Numbered from the stretch's first letter, positions 53,640 to 62,748 are shown. The stretch is 64,000 nt of DNA from JAAELZ01 sp965237485 (GCA_965237485.1 CBDEFQ010000006.1:434001-498000); one strand, 5' to 3'. Program-made: numbers and translations. The notes: generated from the letters alone by a model not told the origin.

Positions 53640-54632
53640 ATGTCTTCTATTAAAAAACATGCACTCAATCTATTTGTAAAAGTAGGTGTGCTGCCATTTT
53701 TCCTTATCGGGTCAATCTTGATATTCAGTTTATTATCCTCCCATTTTTTAACGTTTCAGAATATCACAAACGTTGCTAGGCAATCGGTATACCTTATCTT
53801 GGTGTCGTTAGGGCAAATGCTTGTACTTATTACGGGTGGTTTCGATTTATCGGTCGGTACGGCTATAGCGATCACATCAGTCGTCTCAGCGAGCGTGATG
53901 CTGGCATTAGCTTCTGTGTTTCCTGAATATATATGGTTCGTAATCTTTATTGGATCTCTAGCGGGCCTAGTAGCTGCAGGATTGATCGGAGCGATAAATG
54001 GATACGGCGTTGCTAGATTCAACGTTTCGCCTTTTATCATGACACTAGGTGTTCAATCTGTTGGAGCTGGTGTCGCTTTATACATCACTGGGGGAGTTCC
54101 GGTGGCTGGATTACCCTATGAATTTGCTGATTTTTTTGGATTTGGTAGGGTATTCGATATTCCCGTTCCAGTGCTTATAGCTGTAGTAACAGCAATTGCA
54201 ATGTGGACACTAATGTACCGAACTAAGTTTGGCGCCCACGTCTATGCAATTGGGGGAAATATAAGAGCGGCGCATCTCTCTGGGGTAGATACCAAACGCA
54301 CCTTATTCATAGCATACGGAATCTGTGCTCTTTTGGCCTCTGTAGCTGGGTTATTGCTCACTGCTAGAGTAGAATCTGGAGAAACGAACTTAGGTGGCAC
54401 CATCGCTCTTGAGTCAATCGCTGCGTGCGTAATAGCGGGCGTGTCCCTTAGAGGTGGGATAGGGAGGGTAGAAAATGTGGTACTTGGAGCATTCTTTATT
54501 ATCTTAGTCCAAAATGGAATGAACTTAACTAAAGTAGGTTCATACATGCAGATGATTCTGCTGGGGGCTCTACTAATACTCGCAGTAATTTTAGATCAAT
54601 TTCGTTACCGAATGATCGTAGGCACTCGCTAA
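53640..54632 (+). CDS. ABC transporter permease, RbsC type
   Basis: A 330-residue permease with about nine transmembrane segments and the family motif G-G-F-D-L-S-V-G-T. The cytoplasmic coupling loop A-I-G-G-N-I-R-A-A-H-L-S-G-V is typical of the BPD_transp_2 class. It forms the membrane channel of the transporter. Confidence 0.92.
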   Translation: MSSIKKHALNLFVKVGVLPFFLIGSILIFSLLSSHFLTFQNITNVARQSVYLILVSLGQMLVLITGGFDLSVGTAIAITSVVSASVMLALASVFPEYIWFVIFIGSLAGLVAAGLIGAINGYGVARFNVSPFIMTLGVQSVGAGVALYITGGVPVAGLPYEFADFFGFGRVFDIPVPVLIAVVTAIAMWTLMYRTKFGAHVYAIGGNIRAAHLSGVDTKRTLFIAYGICALLASVAGLLLTARVESGETNLGGTIALESIAACVIAGVSLRGGIGRVENVVLGAFFIILVQNGMNLTKVGSYMQMILLGALLILAVILDQFRYRMIVGTR

Positions 54633-54791
54633 ATCCCTATTCACATAACTTTGGAAATTTAACCATGTCTTCTTTTAATGCAGTTTATCCAACACTTGTA
54701 AAACTAGAGGGTTAGCATTTCGCATAAAACATAGAACTTGTATCTGACTGACGTACAGACCAAGCGTACAACTCTTCGATACGTCATTTTT

Positions 54792-54820
54792 AGTGCTAGG
54801 TAATTACCTAGCGCTTTTAA
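54792..54820 (+). terminator. Terminator of the ABC transporter unit
   Basis: The 18-bp perfect palindrome GCTAGGTAATTACCTAGC, extended by one more pair on each side with a mismatch, is followed by TTTT. It makes a stem of 7 to 9 bp with an AT loop and fits an intrinsic terminator 160 bases after the permease. Confidence 0.65.
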
Positions 54821-54833
54821 ATTAATGAGAAAA

Positions 54834-54942
54834 GAGGTATTTTCAAAACTATTTCGGCTAACCAAAAATCAACGGGTTACGTCGCTTTTTCGGCCGTAAG
54901 TTATTGATTTTCTATTTCTGGCCGGAGTTTTGAAAATACCTC
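54834..54942. repeat. 109-bp long imperfect hairpin
   Basis: Outer arms GAGGTATTTTCAAAACT (54834-54850) and its perfect complement (54926-54942), 17 bp. Inside, AAAATCAA and TTGATTTT also pair, as do TTACG and CGTAA. AAAA flanks it on both sides. This might be a non-coding miniature element or a structured leader RNA of the aminotransferase. Only one copy is in the window. Confidence 0.65.
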
Positions 54943-54968
54943 AAAAGGCAATTTAACTGAAGAATAAG

Positions 54969-56249
54969 ATGAACAATAACGACATATCCAAACGAAAAGA
55001 AACTGCTATCGCTCGCGGCGTAGGTATGATGACTCAAGTTTACGTGGACCGCGCAAAAAACGACCAAATATGGGATGTTGAAGGTAATAGGTATATAGAT
55101 TTCGCTTCAGGTATCGCTGTAGTGAATACGGGACACTGTCATCCAAGAATTATTAAGGCCGTAGAGAATCAGCTAAAGAGATTTACTCATACTTGTCACC
55201 AGGTGGTTCCGTACGAAAACTATATTTCGCTAGCAGAGCGACTTAACTCTCTCATTCCTAGCAAAAAGGAAAGCAAAACTGTTTTCGTAACAACAGGTGC
55301 AGAGGCTGTTGAAAACGCCATCAAAATTGCACGAGCCGCAACGGGCAGGCAGGTCATAATTGCGTTCAACGGAGGGTTTCATGGCAGAACCTTTATGGGG
55401 ATGTCGTTAACCGGAAAAGTGGCACCTTACAAGGCCGATTTCGGAAGCATGTTGGCTGACGTATTTCATGTGCCATACCCAATCCCACAACATGGTATTT
55501 CGACTGAAGCTAGTATTTCTGCACTTCATCAGCTCATCAAATCAGAGGTAAGTGCGAAAAATATTGCTGCTGTGATTTTCGAGCCTGTGCAAGGCGAAGG
55601 TGGGTTCTACCAAGCGCCGAATGATTTTGTATGTCAGCTAAGAGATTTCTGCGATGAGCACGGTATTTTAATGATTGCGGACGAAATACAAACCGGGTTC
55701 GGTCGCACAGGAAAATTATTTGCAATGGAGCATTATGACGTTGAAGCTGATATGACCACGGTGGCGAAGAGCCTCGCTGGGGGCTTCCCTCTAGCGGCGG
55801 TGATAGGGACGGCCGAAATCATGGATGCCCCGAACGTAGGTAGCTTGGGAGGTACTTATGGGGGCAACCCCCTTGGAATCGCTGCTGCACACGCTGTGTT
55901 AGACATTATTAAAGAAGAAGATCTTTGCGATAGAGCGGTTAAATTTGGTGGCTTGTTAGTAAAAGCACTTACCAAAATACAAACTGACGTACCCGAAATA
56001 TCTGATATACGCGGCGTTGGATTTATGAGCGCAGTTGAATTTAACCATGCGGAGACTGGCTTACCAGATGCAGGTTTTGCGAATAGGGTTCGAGATAATG
56101 CTCTTGATAATGGACTGATTTTGTTAACTTGCGGTGTATATGGAAACGTGATTCGATTCCTCGCTCCCTTAACAATTTCAGAGATAGTTTTTACTGAAGC
56201 ATTAGAGATACTTGATAAGGCTATAAAAACTGCAAGAGAATCTAAGTAA
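54969..56249 (+). CDS. gabT: 4-aminobutyrate / 5-aminovalerate aminotransferase (class III)
   Basis: A 426-residue class III aminotransferase, the same length as E. coli GabT. PLP motifs: T-T-G-A-E-A-V-E-N-A, F-H-G-R-T, E-P-V-Q-G-E-G-G, A-D-E-I-Q-T-G-F-G-R-T-G and the lysine in V-A-K-S-L-A-G-G-F-P-L. It should convert an omega-amino acid to its semialdehyde using 2-oxoglutarate. The next gene begins at the base after its stop, so the product is passed to a semialdehyde dehydrogenase. GABA and 5-aminovalerate cannot be told apart by sequence alone. Confidence 0.9.
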   Translation: MNNNDISKRKETAIARGVGMMTQVYVDRAKNDQIWDVEGNRYIDFASGIAVVNTGHCHPRIIKAVENQLKRFTHTCHQVVPYENYISLAERLNSLIPSKKESKTVFVTTGAEAVENAIKIARAATGRQVIIAFNGGFHGRTFMGMSLTGKVAPYKADFGSMLADVFHVPYPIPQHGISTEASISALHQLIKSEVSAKNIAAVIFEPVQGEGGFYQAPNDFVCQLRDFCDEHGILMIADEIQTGFGRTGKLFAMEHYDVEADMTTVAKSLAGGFPLAAVIGTAEIMDAPNVGSLGGTYGGNPLGIAAAHAVLDIIKEEDLCDRAVKFGGLLVKALTKIQTDVPEISDIRGVGFMSAVEFNHAETGLPDAGFANRVRDNALDNGLILLTCGVYGNVIRFLAPLTISEIVFTEALEILDKAIKTARESK

Positions 56250-56673
56250 ATGTCTATATCAAAAGTTTTAGTTTCAAAGCTCTCTGATAAAAAGTTACTG
56301 CATGCTGCCGGATTTGTTGCGGGGGAGTGGATTAATTTGGAAGACGAGCCAGAATCGTTTGAGATTATTAACCCTGCAAATGGTGAAGTAATTGCCACCT
56401 TGCCTAATCTTGGGGTTGAGCACACTAAAGCAGCAATTGACTCTGCGTATGATGCGCAAAAAAGTTGGTCTCAACAAACGGGCAAGGAGAGGTCTATATT
56501 GTTGAAAAAACTCTATCAATTGTTGCTAGATCACTTAGATGATTTGGCCACAATTTTGACTCATGAGATGGGTAAGCCATTAGCAGAAGCACGGGGTGAA
56601 ATTCTTTATGGTGCTTCTTATGTCGAGTGGTTTTCTGAAGAAGCAAAGCGAACCTATGGAGATGTCATTCCCT
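56250..56673 (+). pseudogene. gabD: Succinate/glutarate semialdehyde dehydrogenase, 5' part
   Basis: The N-terminal 141 codons (A-A-G-F-V-A-G-E-W, then M-G-K-P-L-A-E-A-R-G-E and Y-G-D-V-I-P-S) of an NAD(P)-aldehyde dehydrogenase of the GabD type. IS3 copy 6 cuts the gene in the middle of a codon. The rest continues at 58306. Without its 3' part no catalytic Cys or Glu is present. Confidence 0.88.
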
Positions 56674-56733
56674 CCCCAGACGTCAGGGTAGTTGCACACA
56701 TTTTAATTCACAAGGGGCGGCGGAGAAATACTC

Positions 56734-57225
56734 ATGCCGAAATATAGCGTAGAACGAAGAGAAGCTGTTTTATCTAAATTATTATCATCAAATAGTCAGT
56801 CCTTCGCAGAAATATCTAGAGAAGAAGGAATCAGTGTTCAAACCTTGTATGATTGGCGAAATAAAGCCAGACGATCAGGAGTTTTAATGCCTAATAGTGA
56901 TTCATCTAATCAGTGGGATTGCCAAACTAAGTTCACCGTAGTTCTTGAAACTGCTGCGATGAATGAACAAGAATTATCTGCGTATTGCCGAGAGAAAGGC
57001 CTATACCCTACTCAAATAACGCAATGGCGAGAAGCTTGTATTAATGGTGTTGATGAGGCTCTCATTAGCCCTAAAGTTGCGCGTGATGAAATACGTGCGT
57101 TAAAAAAAGACAAGAAGAAGCTAGAAACCCAGCTGCGCCGCAAAGATAAAGCCTTGGCTGAAACGGCCGCATTATTAGTATTACAAAAAAAGTTTCAGGC
57201 GCTTTGGGAGGACGAGGAAGTATGA
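56734..57225 (+). CDS. IS3 orfA, copy 6
   Basis: Full-length 163-residue HTH protein. The A-AAA-AAG slippery heptamer is intact and the -1 frame is open through to orfB. Confidence 0.93.
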   Translation: MPKYSVERREAVLSKLLSSNSQSFAEISREEGISVQTLYDWRNKARRSGVLMPNSDSSNQWDCQTKFTVVLETAAMNEQELSAYCREKGLYPTQITQWREACINGVDEALISPKVARDEIRALKKDKKKLETQLRRKDKALAETAALLVLQKKFQALWEDEEV

Positions 57226-58271
57226 TTACGACTCAGACGCGCATTAAAGTAATCAATGATGTTAATGAAGCAGTAGACGCAGGTTCAAAGCGTTCAAGTG
57301 CTTGTGAGTTGGTTGGCCTTGCCGAGTCTACGCTTAGACGTTGGAAGCCAAAAGGAGAAGATAGTATCCGCAGTGATCAACGTCCTTTGGTAGAAAAGCC
57401 AGTCCCTGGCAATAAACTAAGCGAGCAAGAGCAGCAACACATTTTATCGATATGTAATGAATCGGCATACAATCATTTGCCGCCGTCGCAAATAGTACCG
57501 CAGTTGGCTGACAAAGGTATTTATGTGGCCAGCGAGTCTAGCTTTTATCGAGTTCTCAAGGCGCATGGGCAATTGAAGCACCGCGGCCGCGCCAAACAAA
57601 AGCAGTCCCGAACACCCGATACTCATATAGCGCTAAAACCTAATGCTGTGTGGATGTGGGATATCACCTATTTGGCGACGCGTACTATTGGCAAGCATTA
57701 TTACCTGTACATGGTAGAAGACCTTTACAGTCGCTATGGCGTTCACTGGGAAGTACATCCTGTTGAAAGCGGTGAATTAGGTGCGCAGTTGATGTCTCAG
57801 GCGGCTCTAAAAGTGGCCAGCTGCGATGGCATGCCCGTCTTACACAGTGATAATGGCAGCCCAATGAAATCGTTCACAATGAGAGCGAAGTTAGAAGCAT
57901 TAGGAATAAAGCCCTCTTACTCAAGGCCAAGAGTAAGCAATGACAACGCTTATATTGAATCCATGTTTAGAACGGTAAAGTATTGCCCTGCGTGGCCTTC
58001 TCAAGGCTTCGATAGCTTAGAGGCCGCCCGCCAATGGGTGGGTAAGTTTATGCAATGGTATAACGAAGAACATCGTCACAGTGCTATACGCTACGTTACA
58101 CCTGGCCAGCGTTATCGCGGTGAAGATAGTGCCCTATTAGCAAAACGAGAAGTTGTTTATCAGGAAGCTAAAGCAGCAAAACCTAATCGGTGGTCTGGCC
58201 AAACCCGAAATTGGCGGCCTTGTGGTGCGGTTGCGCTGAACCCACAAAAAGAAGTATTATTGGCTGCGTAG
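57222..58271 (+). CDS. IS3 orfB, DDE transposase, copy 6
   Basis: Full-length 349-residue transposase, reference copy for the D147, D210, E246 numbering. With copy 4 it appears undamaged and able to serve all elements in trans. Confidence 0.93.
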   Translation: MITTQTRIKVINDVNEAVDAGSKRSSACELVGLAESTLRRWKPKGEDSIRSDQRPLVEKPVPGNKLSEQEQQHILSICNESAYNHLPPSQIVPQLADKGIYVASESSFYRVLKAHGQLKHRGRAKQKQSRTPDTHIALKPNAVWMWDITYLATRTIGKHYYLYMVEDLYSRYGVHWEVHPVESGELGAQLMSQAALKVASCDGMPVLHSDNGSPMKSFTMRAKLEALGIKPSYSRPRVSNDNAYIESMFRTVKYCPAWPSQGFDSLEAARQWVGKFMQWYNEEHRHSAIRYVTPGQRYRGEDSALLAKREVVYQEAKAAKPNRWSGQTRNWRPCGAVALNPQKEVLLAA

Positions 58272-58301
58272 GAAAATGTGCAACTACCCTGAAAATTGCC
58301 G

Positions 58302-60653
58302 CCCTCCACTCAGAAAGAAACAAGGATCGTTGTTCTTAAGCAACCTGTGTGCGTTGTTGGTTCAATAACACCGTGGAACTTCCCAAACGCTATGCTAGCG
58401 CGAAAGTTGGCTCCAGCCCTAGCAGCAGGGTGTGCATTGGTAAGTAAACCTGCGGCTGAAACTCCTTTATCTGCAGTTGCGTTAGCAGAACTATGCTACC
58501 GGGCAGGGCTACCCTCTGGCTTGTTCAATGTAATTACCACTACTAACAGTAAAGAAGTCGGTCTAGAGTTATGTACTAACCCGAAGCTGCGCAAGCTTAC
58601 ATTTACAGGCTCGACTAATGTAGGAAGAATTTTAATGCGACAATGTTCTGACCAAATCAAGAAGATAACTTTAGAGCTCGGTGGAAATGCTCCATTTATA
58701 GTATTTAGCGATGCAGATATTGATGCTGCAGTTGAAGGAGCTATGTTGGCGAAATATAGGAATGCGGGTCAGACCTGTGTTTGTGTCAACCGTTTTTATG
58801 TGGAGGAAGATGTTTATGATGAATTTTCTCAAAAGTTGGCGGCGAAAGTCAAACAGCTCAAAGTAGGAAACGGATCTGAGAGTGGAATAACGATAGGTCC
58901 TTTGATAGATGAAAAAGCAGTAGCGAAGGTCCAAGCCCATATCACCGATGCCGTTTATAAGGGAGCCACAATGCTTAATACGGTACTCAACGATTTCACT
59001 AAAGGAACTTATTTTGAACCTGCTGTTTTAATAAACGTTACCAACACAATGAGAATAGCACGAGAGGAGGCGTTCGGTCCGATAGCTCCTATTTTTAAAT
59101 TCACTTCAATTGAAGATGTTATTCGTCAGGCGAATGACACTGAATTTGGTTTAGCTTCCTACTTTTATGCGAAAGATCTTTCTAAGGTATGGCGATTAAT
59201 CGAAGAACTAGAATACGGTATGGTAGGCGTTAATACTGGATTTATTTCAAGCGAAGTAGCTCCATTTGGTGGAATTAAACAATCTGGACAAGGGCGTGAA
59301 GGCTCTAAATATGGCCTCGATGATTACCTTGAAATAAAGTATGCGTGTCAACTTCCCGTTCTTAGTTATTCTAAGTCACTAAACTCAATGCCAAACATGA
59401 ACTCATTGTCGAATTTCATTTCACTTCAACGCTCTAGTAGCCAGGAAGAAAAACTGCCCTTAAGTGGCGTACGTGTTTTAGATTTGTCCACTGTTATTGC
59501 GGCACCTTTTGCAGCAGCAATGCTAGGCGATGCGGGAGCTGAGGTTATAAAAGTCGAAAATCCGAATGTTCCAGATGCGTTACGGTCATGGGGAACTTGC
59601 GAAGAAACTGGAATTGAACCTTACCATGCTGTAATCGGGCGAAATAAATTACCGGTTACTATAAACTTGAAATCAGACGCGGGGAAAGAGACGTTTATCG
59701 ATCTAATTAAGAACTCTGATATTCTTATAGAGAATATGCGTGTAGGGGCAATAGATCGCTTTGGCTTATCACATGAAGCTCTTCAAAAAATTAACCCTGG
59801 CCTGATTATTGGTAAAATCTCAGGCTATGGTATGACAGGCTCGCATGCTAAACAGCCAGGATTTGGGACGTTGGCTGAGGCTTATAGTGGCTTCACACAC
59901 TTAAATGGTAACGCAAAGGAAGGCCCAGCAAGTCCACCAATGGCTTTGGCTAACATGACGGCAGGCATTCACTTGGCTTACGCAGTAAGCTTGGCACTAC
60001 ATCATCAAAAGCGGAACGCAAGTGGTGGACAACTAATTGATATTTCTTTGTACGAACCACTATTTGGATTTTTGGCTGGTGAGTTTGTCGGTTATAAGTT
60101 AAGTGGAATAAATCCTCAGCCCTTTGGAAACGAATTACGTTCGGCCGCCCCACGAAATATTTTCAGAACCAAAGATCGACGTTGGATAGCGTTATCTTGT
60201 TCATCCCAAGGAACGTGGAAACAACTGGCAAAAATAATGGGCCATGAACATTTAATTCGTGATCCGAGGTTTTTAACTAACAATGACAGAATCAAACGGC
60301 CTCATCGCGAAGCTTTGAACAAGGTAATACAAACTTGGTTGAATGAAATAACCGAAGATGAAGCCCTGCATGTTTTCCATCAAGATGGCATCACTGCCGG
60401 TCCAATAAAGACCATGGCATGTATCGATAATGATCCTCATTGTGAGGAACGTGGCACCTTTACAACGGTTACGGATCCAGTTAACGGGATCGAAATAAAA
60501 ATGCCTGATGTACCATTTCGCATGTCGGGCCAACCTGCACGAATTAAGTTTCCAGGTTTGCCACACGTCTGCGCAAATAGAACTATTTTCAAAGACCTAT
60601 TGGGCTATAGCGACGACAAGCTAAGCTCGCTTGGGAGGATGGGCGCTATATGA
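58302..60653 (+). CDS. Semialdehyde dehydrogenase (3' part) fused in frame to a class III CoA-transferase
   Basis: From about 58306 the GabD-type dehydrogenase continues (I-T-P-W-N-F-P, F-T-G-S-T-N-V-G-R, catalytic Glu about 265 in L-E-L-G-G-N, catalytic Cys about 299 in G-Q-T-C-V-C) to D-Y-L-E-I-K-Y, where GabD normally ends. With no stop, a linker of about 35 residues leads to a CaiB/BaiF family III CoA-transferase (L-S-G-V-R-V-L-D-L-S, catalytic Asp about 719 in L-I-D-I-S-L). The rejoined protein would have about 923 residues. It would oxidise a semialdehyde and activate the dicarboxylate to its CoA ester. No ribosome site lies in the linker. The IS prevents production of the whole protein. 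Confidence 0.85.
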   Translation, partial: PSTQKETRIVVLKQPVCVVGSITPWNFPNAMLARKLAPALAAGCALVSKPAAETPLSAVALAELCYRAGLPSGLFNVITTTNSKEVGLELCTNPKLRKLTFTGSTNVGRILMRQCSDQIKKITLELGGNAPFIVFSDADIDAAVEGAMLAKYRNAGQTCVCVNRFYVEEDVYDEFSQKLAAKVKQLKVGNGSESGITIGPLIDEKAVAKVQAHITDAVYKGATMLNTVLNDFTKGTYFEPAVLINVTNTMRIAREEAFGPIAPIFKFTSIEDVIRQANDTEFGLASYFYAKDLSKVWRLIEELEYGMVGVNTGFISSEVAPFGGIKQSGQGREGSKYGLDDYLEIKYACQLPVLSYSKSLNSMPNMNSLSNFISLQRSSSQEEKLPLSGVRVLDLSTVIAAPFAAAMLGDAGAEVIKVENPNVPDALRSWGTCEETGIEPYHAVIGRNKLPVTINLKSDAGKETFIDLIKNSDILIENMRVGAIDRFGLSHEALQKINPGLIIGKISGYGMTGSHAKQPGFGTLAEAYSGFTHLNGNAKEGPASPPMALANMTAGIHLAYAVSLALHHQKRNASGGQLIDISLYEPLFGFLAGEFVGYKLSGINPQPFGNELRSAAPRNIFRTKDRRWIALSCSSQGTWKQLAKIMGHEHLIRDPRFLTNNDRIKRPHREALNKVIQTWLNEITEDEALHVFHQDGITAGPIKTMACIDNDPHCEERGTFTTVTDPVNGIEIKMPDVPFRMSGQPARIKFPGLPHVCANRTIFKDLLGYSDDKLSSLGRMGAI

Positions 60654-60742
60654 TCGGCAGGGTAAATGTGGTTCAACAGGCCCATTATTCAATAGAAATC
60701 ATTGTCACAACGCATATATCATAACATTCTTAGGAATTAGAA

Positions 60743-61675
60743 ATGAGCTTTACGCAACATCCCCCTAGACGCACTAGATTACAACGTAGTGAACTCGCGG
60801 TACCCGGTTCTAATCCTAAAATGTTTCAAAAAGCAGCAGACTCAAATGCTGACTATATATTTTTAGATTGTGAAGATGCTGTAGCACCGACCGACAAAGA
60901 AAAAGCTCGTGTAAACATTATTGAAGCCCTTAACTCGCTTGATTGGGGCAATAAAACTATGTCCGTGTGGATCAACGGTCTAGACACCCACTGGATGTAC
61001 CGTGATGTGGTCGATATTGTTGAACAAGCCGGTAATAATCTAGACACTATATTAATTCCTAAGGTAGGTGTTCCAGATGATGTCTACATGGTTGAGTGCT
61101 TATGCCAACAAATTGAAGATGCCAAAGGGTTCAAGCATAAAATTGGCTTAGAAGCATTGATTGAAACGACCTTAGGTATGGCAAATGTGGAAGAAATAGC
61201 GCAATGTAGTCCACGACTAGAAGCTTTGCATTTTGGAGTTGCCGATTATGCTGCCAGTTGTCGTGCGCGCACCGTTAATATTGGTGGCTTAAATCCAGAT
61301 TATCCAGGTGATCAATGGCATGCCAGCTTACAACGCATGTTAATAGCGTGCCGTGCTTATGGCTTACGTGCAATTGATGGTCCATTTGGCGACTTTAGTA
61401 ATCCTAGTGGCTTTGAGGATGCTGCCCGCCGTGTTGCTGCAATGGGATTCGAAGGTAAATGGGCCATTCACCCATCACAAATTGACTTGGCCAATAATGT
61501 TATATCACCTCCCCCAGCTGAAATTAAACGAGCTACGCGTGTTTTGGAAGAACTAGCTATAGCAGCAGCTGCGGGTCGCGGCGCAGCCTCACTAGATGGC
61601 AAACTCATTGATGCAGCGTCAGCTAAAATGGCTGAAAACGTCGTTAATACTATGGAAATTATAAACGGCGCATAA
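60743..61675 (+). CDS. Malyl-CoA lyase-like CoA-ester lyase, second copy (Arg76 to Trp)
   Basis: A 310-residue paralogue of the mcl gene at 30417-31349, alike over its full length but different in codons, so not a recent copy. The metal-site and lid motifs are kept (F-L-D-C-E-D-A-V, W-A-I-H-P-S-Q-I). The active-site arginine of S-V-R-I-N-G-L is Trp (TGG), which should weaken binding of the glyoxylate or carboxylate part. It follows the CoA-transferase gene by 89 bases with an AGGA ribosome site. It could be inactive, or it could have a changed substrate. Confidence 0.82.
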   Translation: MSFTQHPPRRTRLQRSELAVPGSNPKMFQKAADSNADYIFLDCEDAVAPTDKEKARVNIIEALNSLDWGNKTMSVWINGLDTHWMYRDVVDIVEQAGNNLDTILIPKVGVPDDVYMVECLCQQIEDAKGFKHKIGLEALIETTLGMANVEEIAQCSPRLEALHFGVADYAASCRARTVNIGGLNPDYPGDQWHASLQRMLIACRAYGLRAIDGPFGDFSNPSGFEDAARRVAAMGFEGKWAIHPSQIDLANNVISPPPAEIKRATRVLEELAIAAAAGRGAASLDGKLIDAASAKMAENVVNTMEIINGA

Positions 61676-61729
61676 GCCTTTCCAACGTATTAACCCAACA
61701 ATAATTACACCTACATTATCCGTTAAATC

Positions 61730-62737
61730 ATGAAAAAGCTTATATCACACGAATCCATTAGCTCCATATATCGCCAGCCACTACTTGATCTGGTTTTCCA
61801 AGCTGCGTCTGTTCATCGTGAGAATAATTCAGCTAATGAGGTGCAGGTCAGTAGTTTAGTTTCTATAAAAACAGGTGCCTGCCCTGAAGATTGCTCTTAT
61901 TGCTCTCAGTCCGCGCGGTTTAAGACAGATATTAAAATTGAAAAACTGATGCCTCTAAACGAAGTAATGGATAAAGCCCAGGCAGCAAAAAATGGCGGTG
62001 CCTCTCGATTGTGTATGGGTGCAGCATGGCGCAGTGTTAAAGACAACAAAGACTTCGATAGAGTCTTAGATATGGTGACCCATGTGAATGACTTGGGTTT
62101 AGAAGTATGCGCTACTTTAGGAATGTTGACAGCCGAGCAGGCCGAAAAATTAGCAGAAGCTGGTTTGTATGCGTATAACCATAATTTAGACACCAGCCGG
62201 GAGTACTACGATAAAGTTATTACTACACGTACTTATGATGATCGCCTAGAAACTATCGATCATGTTCGCAAAGCAGGTATCACAGTCTGCTCGGGTGGAA
62301 TCATCGGCTTGGGTGAATCTGAAGATGATCGCATCAGCATGTTAGTGACGCTTGCTAACTTACCCGTTCCGCCCGAGTCTGTTCCTATAAATGCTCTAGT
62401 GCCTATTGAAGGCACTCCTTTAGGTGATCAGCCCAAGGTAAATATATGGGAAATGCTGCGCATGATAGCAACCACACGTATTTTGATGCCGAAAACAGTT
62501 GTCAGGTTGTCAGCGGGTAGAAATGAAATGAGTACGGTGGAACAAGCGTTTTGCTTCTTAGCAGGGGCCAATTCTATTTTCGCGGGAGATAAGCTGCTAA
62601 CGACACCTAACCCAGGCTTTAAAGATGATAGCGACTTATTTGAGCTGTTGGGTTTGTTTCCTAAAAAACCAGACACGGAATTACCCGCTTCGACACGACA
62701 AGTTACTGAAATGCCTGTCGCTGTTGGATCAAACTAA
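61730..62737 (+). CDS. bioB: Biotin synthase
   Basis: A 335-residue radical SAM enzyme. The cluster motif is C-P-E-D-C-S-Y-C (C-x3-C-x2-C), and the later conserved Cys, Arg and N-H-N-L-D-T residues bind the second cluster and substrate. It inserts sulfur into dethiobiotin. First of a bioB-bioF-bioD unit. Confidence 0.96.
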   Translation: MKKLISHESISSIYRQPLLDLVFQAASVHRENNSANEVQVSSLVSIKTGACPEDCSYCSQSARFKTDIKIEKLMPLNEVMDKAQAAKNGGASRLCMGAAWRSVKDNKDFDRVLDMVTHVNDLGLEVCATLGMLTAEQAEKLAEAGLYAYNHNLDTSREYYDKVITTRTYDDRLETIDHVRKAGITVCSGGIIGLGESEDDRISMLVTLANLPVPPESVPINALVPIEGTPLGDQPKVNIWEMLRMIATTRILMPKTVVRLSAGRNEMSTVEQAFCFLAGANSIFAGDKLLTTPNPGFKDDSDLFELLGLFPKKPDTELPASTRQVTEMPVAVGSN

Positions 62738-62748
62738 AGCAATCTGAT

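Larger units (their letters stand above)
54633..54968. other. 336-base intergenic region before gabT
   Basis: Holds no gene I can support. It contains the transporter terminator (54792-54817) and a long inverted-repeat structure (54834-54942), after which a short leader without a clear ribosome site leads to the gabT ATG. Confidence 0.6.
56674..58301 (+). mobile_element. IS3-family element, copy 6
   Basis: An intact 1628-bp copy with 4-bp target duplication CCCT (56670-56673 and 58302-58305), inserted in the aldehyde dehydrogenase gene. Its sequence is closest to the consensus of the six copies. Confidence 0.95.

Noticed and set aside
55856..56425. 189-codon minus-strand ORF
   Set aside because: Antisense to gabT and the dehydrogenase, both of which have full motif support.
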